From JBBECF01 sp040881945 (GTDB lineage: Bacteria; Pseudomonadota; Alphaproteobacteria; Dongiales; Dongiaceae): a stretch of 37,306 nt of DNA. Made by a program: the position numbers and the translations under genes. This document shows, in pieces, positions 33,591 to 37,306 of this stretch. The DNA is taken from the NCBI GenBank assembly GCA_040881945.1, contig JBBECF010000060.1, positions 1-37,306 on the forward strand. Direction: 5' to 3'. The stretch's first letter is position 1; each line of letters begins with the position of its first letter. Below the pieces are notes generated by a model. That model was not told where the DNA came from. It saw nothing but the letters and a program-made list of their open reading frames with translations, and searched no databases.

Positions 33591-34343
33591 TCACTTCCTG
33601 CGGAACAGAAGGTGGGCGATCCATCCTGCCAGCAGCGCGCCGAGGATCGCAACAACGCCATAGACCGCCGAATAGGCGTGGGCGAAGTCGAAAAGTTCGG
33701 CGCCGAGGCCGATCTTGCTGATGATCAGCGGCGTCGTCTGCGCGCCGACCACCTCGCCGTCGCGGATCAGCAGGACCTCGACCAGGTAGCTCCCGGTCGG
33801 CACGTTGGCGGGAAAATGGATCTCGGTGCGGAACAGGTTCTGGCCGAGGAAGCTGATCTTGCCGACCTCGGCGCCGTACAGCCCGCGGCGCTGCTTGTTG
33901 CGAATCAACGCCGCGCGGAACGTCTCGGTCACCTGCTCGACGGCTTCCACGGCCGGTACCAGCTTGAGGCTGTCGAGCCCGATCTCGTGGCGCACGCGCA
34001 CCGCCGGGTCGGCGAAGTCGTCGATGTTCCGGCTCGCGGCCACGGCGTAGTAGCTCGGCACCGCCGCGAACGCCATTTCGGCGCGGTTCACCCAGATGCC
34101 GGCGATCCGTTCCTTGCGCCGCACGATCACCTCGCTCGCCGGACCGCGCACCATCATCACCACGTCGCCGACCCCGTCGGTCGCCCCGAACATCACGACA
34201 TTGGTCCCGGTGAATCCGGCGCTGATGGCGATGAGATGGTCCGAGAGATCGGCGACCAGCGGCGGCCCTTGCGCCGCCCCGACGGCGCCGACGACGACCA
34301 GCCCGAGCCCCGCGAGGCCGGCCGCCGCGCCGGCCCGCCTCAA
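33591..34343 (-). CDS. TIGR02186-type membrane-anchored periplasmic protein of unknown function
   Basis: 250 residues from a TTG at 34343 that overlaps the TSUP stop as TTGA. N-terminal signal/anchor segment (about 8-24, AGLAGLGLVVVGAVGAA), a central beta-rich domain beginning LVADLSDHLIAISAGFTGTNV and including VMMVRGPASEVIVRRKERIAGIW and NVPTGSYLVEVLLIRDGE, then one C-terminal helix (VYGVVAILGALLAGWIAHLLF) ending in RRK. This architecture, with the TSUP and USP neighbours, fits a conserved alphaproteobacterial family whose function is unknown. By association it may be a periplasmic accessory of the permease. Confidence 0.83.
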   Translation of the reverse strand: MRRAGAAAGLAGLGLVVVGAVGAAQGPPLVADLSDHLIAISAGFTGTNVVMFGATDGVGDVVMMVRGPASEVIVRRKERIAGIWVNRAEMAFAAVPSYYAVAASRNIDDFADPAVRVRHEIGLDSLKLVPAVEAVEQVTETFRAALIRNKQRRGLYGAEVGKISFLGQNLFRTEIHFPANVPTGSYLVEVLLIRDGEVVGAQTTPLIISKIGLGAELFDFAHAYSAVYGVVAILGALLAGWIAHLLFRRK

Positions 34344-35263
34344 TTGACGCCCCCGACCGTCACGATCGAATAGACGTCCAGCGGCGGCGCCGCGAGCTCG
34401 TAGGCGAGCCGGCCGCACACGACGATGACCATGAGGGCAAGCAGGACGCGGAGCTGCTCGGCCGGCAGGCGCACCGCCGTGCGGCTGCCGATCTGGGCGC
34501 CGATCACGCCGCCGACGATCAGCATGACCGACAGCACGACGTCCACGGTCTGGTTCTGCACCGCCTGCAGGAAGGTGACGTTGGCGGTGACGAAGATGAT
34601 CTGGAACAGCGACGTGCCGATCACCACCGCGGTCGGCATGCCGAGCAGGTAGATCATCGCCGGCACCATCAGGAAGGCCCCGCCGACGCCCATGATGGCG
34701 GCGATCAGCCCGACCGCGAAGCCCACGGCCAGCGGCACCAGGGCGCTGATGTAGAGCCGCGACTTGCGGAACCGCATCTTCATCGGCAGGCCGTGCACCC
34801 AGGTGTGCTGGTGCAGCTTGCGCGGCGTTCCGGCGCGCCGGCGCTGGCGCAACAGGGCGCGCAGGCTTTCGCCCAGCATCAGGAAGCCGATGCCGCCGAG
34901 GAACAGGACGTAGGCGAGGCCGATCACCAGGTCGATCTGGCCGAGCGTGCGCAGCAGGCTGAAGATCAGCACGCCGATCGTCGAGCCGACGAAGCCGCCG
35001 ATCAGCAGCACCAGCCCCATCTTGAAGTCGACGTTGCCGCGGCTCCAATGGGCGAGCACGCCCGAGACCGAGGAGGCCACGACCTGGTTCGCCTGGGTCG
35101 CCACCGCGATCGCCGGCGGCACGCCGATGAAGATGAGCAGCGGCGTCAGCAGGAAGCCGCCGCCGACGCCGAACATGCCGGACAGGAAGCCGATCGCGCC
35201 GCCGAGCCCGAGCAGGAGAAAGACGTCCAGCGAAATCTCGGCTATCGGCAGGTAGATCTGCAT
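34340..35263 (-). CDS. TSUP-family (TauE/SafE) permease
   Basis: 307-residue inner-membrane protein, about eight helices, of the sulfite/organosulfur exporter family. The two-repeat structure is visible: GMFGVGGGFLLTPLL (29-43) and AIMGVGGAFLMVPAM (about 189-203), each after a first helix; a basic cytoplasmic loop (about 139-170, RQRRRAGTPRKL) separates the halves. Such permeases move sulfite, sulfoacetate or other anions; the substrate is not predictable here. It heads the TSUP-TIGR02186-USP transcription unit. Confidence 0.92.
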   Translation of the reverse strand: MQIYLPIAEISLDVFLLLGLGGAIGFLSGMFGVGGGFLLTPLLIFIGVPPAIAVATQANQVVASSVSGVLAHWSRGNVDFKMGLVLLIGGFVGSTIGVLIFSLLRTLGQIDLVIGLAYVLFLGGIGFLMLGESLRALLRQRRRAGTPRKLHQHTWVHGLPMKMRFRKSRLYISALVPLAVGFAVGLIAAIMGVGGAFLMVPAMIYLLGMPTAVVIGTSLFQIIFVTANVTFLQAVQNQTVDVVLSVMLIVGGVIGAQIGSRTAVRLPAEQLRVLLALMVIVVCGRLAYELAAPPLDVYSIVTVGGVN

Positions 35264-35312
35264 CGCCGGGATTCATGGCACGCAGCCGGCCGGAGCGCAA
35301 AGGCGAATGCGC

Positions 35313-36296
35313 CTATTTCAGCAGGATGTTCGTGATCTCGCGCAACTGCGCGCGCGCCCGCAACAGGAAGAAGCCCTGGGCGGCCAGATGGCTGGGCAGG
35401 GCCTGCCCGTCGGGGCTGCCGTTGACGACGACCCAGGGTTGCAGCGCGGCGGCGGCCGTCATGCTGTCCAGCATCTGCGCCCAGACCGCCTGCGCGTCGC
35501 GTTCGGCGATCACCTGCTCGTAGTCGGCGCCGAGGTCGCGGAGCAACAGCGCATAGGCATAGAGACGGCCCTTGACGCCGTAGAAAATGTCGTCGGCCCG
35601 CACGTCGATGAGGGCGCCGGCGTTCTCCCGGATGTGCCGGTCGAGACTGGCCGAGGACGAGCCGAGGTCGGCGGTGACGCGCTCGAGGGTGGCGAGCAGG
35701 TTGTCCGCCCGGCGCTCGAACACGGCCTGGCCGGCCGCCAACCGCCGATTGTAGTCGAGCAGCGCCAGCCGCGCCGACCGGTACTGCTTCTCGGAGGTCG
35801 CGGTCGGGGTCCAGGAGACCGAGAAATCGAACACCCATACCGTGCCCGGATACTTGAGCAGCCCGGCCGCCCGTTCGAGGTCGGGGTCGGCCTGGCTGGT
35901 GCCGCGGGTGCGGCCGAGCTGGTCGATCATCTCGACCGCGAAGCGGCTGAGCGCGGCGATGATGCCCTGCTGGAAATTGGGCATGTTGTCGAGCGCCCAG
36001 CCGGGCAGGAAGAACGGGTCGTTGGCGGTCCAGCGGTGCCGGTCGACCTCGCGCTCGACGAGCGCCGCGGCGAGCGCGACGGCGCGGCTCGCCCCCGGCG
36101 CCACCTCGCCCGCGGAGAACGCCGGGTCGTCGTCGATCGCATGCACCCAGATCATGCCGATCGGGTAGTAGAGCAGGAGCCCGACGGCGAGCAGGGCGGC
36201 CGTGGCCAGCAGGGCACGCCGGCGCGTCCGGCGCGGCGGCTCGAGCGGCGGCGCGTCGGCCTCGGGGAGGGGGTCGTCCGCCATCATGCCGGTCAC
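35313..36296 (-). CDS. DUF2333 family membrane protein
   Basis: 327 residues with a basic cytoplasmic N-terminus (RRTRRR), one transmembrane helix (about 28-48, ALLATAALLAVGLLLYYPIG) and a large periplasmic region matching DUF2333 (NMPNFQQGIIAALSRFAVEM; ADDIFYGVKGRLYAYALLLRDL; LPSHLAAQGFFLLRARAQLREI). The start is GTG at 36296, overlapping the trpS stop as GTGA, or ATG at 36287. No biochemical role is known. It is coupled to trpS and followed by the TSUP gene 49 bp later. Confidence 0.88.
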   Translation of the reverse strand: MTGMMADDPLPEADAPPLEPPRRTRRRALLATAALLAVGLLLYYPIGMIWVHAIDDDPAFSAGEVAPGASRAVALAAALVEREVDRHRWTANDPFFLPGWALDNMPNFQQGIIAALSRFAVEMIDQLGRTRGTSQADPDLERAAGLLKYPGTVWVFDFSVSWTPTATSEKQYRSARLALLDYNRRLAAGQAVFERRADNLLATLERVTADLGSSSASLDRHIRENAGALIDVRADDIFYGVKGRLYAYALLLRDLGADYEQVIAERDAQAVWAQMLDSMTAAAALQPWVVVNGSPDGQALPSHLAAQGFFLLRARAQLREITNILLK

Positions 36297-37306
36297 GGGC
36301 GCAGGAAGCCGACGATGTCCTCGACCTCGCGCAGCACCGGCTCGGCGAGGGCGCGGGCGCGCGCGGCGCCGTCGCGCAACACCGCGTCGATCTGGCCGGG
36401 ATCGGCCAGCAGTCGCTTCATCTCGCCGCCCATCCGGCCGACGGTGGCGACCGCCAGGTCGGTCAGCACCTGCTTGAAGAACGAGAACTCGCGGCCGGCG
36501 AATTCCGCCACCACCTCGGCCAGCGTCTTGTCGGCGAGGGCGGCGTAGATGCCGAGCAGGTTGCAGGCCTCCGGCCGCGCCTTCTCGACCGCCGGGTCGA
36601 GCCCGCCGCCGGGCCGCAGCGCCTCCGGCCCGGGCAGGGGGTCGGGGTCGGTCCTGGCCTTGCGGATCTTCAGCGCGACCGCGTCGGCGTCATCGGTCAT
36701 GTTGATGCGGCTGTAGTCGGAGGGATCCGACTTGCTCATCTTCTGCCGGCCGTCGCGCAACGACATCACCCGCGTGGCGGCGCCGAAGATCAGCGGTTCG
36801 GGCAGCGGGAAGAAGGCGACGCCGAAGTCGTTGTTGAACTTCTGCGCGATGTCGCGGGCGAGCTCGATGTGCTGCTTCTGGTCCTCGCCGACCGGCACGT
36901 GCGTCGCCTTGTAGGCCAGGATGTCCGCCGCCATCAGGCTGGGATAGGCATAGAGGCCGACGCTGGCGTTCTCGCGGTCCTTGCCCGCCTTCTCCTTGAA
37001 TTGCGTCATGCGGTTGAGCCAGCCGAGGCGGGCGACGCAATTCACGATCCAGGCGAGTTGGGCGTGCGCGCGCACCTGGCTCTGGTTGAAGACGATCGAG
37101 GCGCCGGCGTCGACCCCGGCCGCCAGGAAGGCGGCGGCGACTTCGCGCGTCTGCTGGCGGAGCTGCGCCGGGTCCTGCCAGACCGTGATCGCGTGCATGT
37201 CGACGATGCAATACAGGCAGTCGTAGTCCGCCTGCAGCTTCACCCAGTTGCGGATCGCGCCCAGGTAGTTGCCGAGGTGCAAATTGCCGGTGGGCTGGAC
37301 GCCCGA
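36293..37306 (-). CDS. trpS: tryptophanyl-tRNA synthetase, 5' end beyond window
   Basis: Class I aminoacyl-tRNA synthetase. About 337 residues are visible; the frame is open to the last base (SGVQPTGNLHLGNYLGAIRN), so only a short N-terminal segment is missing. HIGH-type motif GNLHLGNY and KMSKS motif QKMSKSDPSDY are present; CIVDMHAITV and AYPSLMAADILAYKA are typical TrpS segments. Its stop overlaps the DUF2333 start. Confidence 0.97.
   Translation of the reverse strand, partial: SGVQPTGNLHLGNYLGAIRNWVKLQADYDCLYCIVDMHAITVWQDPAQLRQQTREVAAAFLAAGVDAGASIVFNQSQVRAHAQLAWIVNCVARLGWLNRMTQFKEKAGKDRENASVGLYAYPSLMAADILAYKATHVPVGEDQKQHIELARDIAQKFNNDFGVAFFPLPEPLIFGAATRVMSLRDGRQKMSKSDPSDYSRINMTDDADAVALKIRKARTDPDPLPGPEALRPGGGLDPAVEKARPEACNLLGIYAALADKTLAEVVAEFAGREFSFFKQVLTDLAVATVGRMGGEMKRLLADPGQIDAVLRDGAARARALAEPVLREVEDIVGFLRP

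Noticed and set aside
33591..35300. A 569-residue frame suggesting a TSUP-TIGR02186 fusion
   Set aside because: The N-terminal part is the TSUP gene out of frame; the permease is encoded in another frame from 35263 and ends at 34340.

Overview
The window reads as core chromosome of a very GC-rich alphaproteobacterium, most likely Rhodospirillales-like. Pointers are an Irr-type Fur regulator, a MucR/Ros regulator, a YlxR protein fused to an L7Ae-like domain, an OlsB/OlsA ornithine-lipid pair, and the order tsaB, rimI, mucR, fur, olsB, olsA, miaB, phoH, ybeY, corC, lnt, XRE regulator, metK, trmB, rimP, nusA, ylxR, infB, rbfA, truB, rpsO, pnp. A run of exactly 100 Ns (29155-29254) is a scaffolding gap, so this is probably a draft or metagenome-derived assembly. 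No tRNA, rRNA, CRISPR array, prophage or complete transposon was found.

Almost everything is on the minus strand. Described left to right: (1) 1-1577, a truncated D-2-hydroxyacid dehydrogenase and a divergent exported SH3 protein. (2) 1578-5540, a redox/iron block: DUF3501 protein, an oppositely oriented transglutaminase-like cysteine peptidase, a CCG-domain Fe-S protein, rubrerythrin and Irr. A promoter and an Irr-box-like palindrome sit between irr and rubrerythrin. (3) 5564-7793, a nitronate-monooxygenase-like enzyme with an unusual C-terminal cysteine cluster, and a glycerophosphodiesterase. (4) 7836-17310, the transcription/translation operon rimP-nusA-ylxR-infB-rbfA-truB-rpsO-pnp. It has an attenuator-like leader, a hairpin-rich pnp leader, and a 141-bp MITE-like element placed exactly at the infB stop codon. 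(5) 17496-25663, trmB, metK, an XRE regulator with two tandem operator-like sites in its own promoter, then lnt, corC, ybeY, phoH and miaB, tightly coupled. (6) 25777-29940, ornithine lipid synthesis, Fur/Mur, MucR, RimI and TsaB. (7) 30006-37306, a VanX-type dipeptidase, a RutE-like reductase, an Nfu Fe-S carrier, a class III nucleotide cyclase, a USP/TIGR02186/TSUP transporter cluster, a DUF2333 protein and trpS running off the end.

The genes themselves are mostly familiar. The parts worth a second look are regulatory or architectural: the Irr-box/rubrerythrin promoter and its partly uncharacterised rubrerythrin/CCG/DUF3501 set, the XRE tandem operators, the element at the infB stop, the rimP, metK and pnp leaders, and the cysteine-cluster NMO. 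All promoter, operator and RNA-structure calls were made by eye. Family names come from motif recognition, not from database searches.
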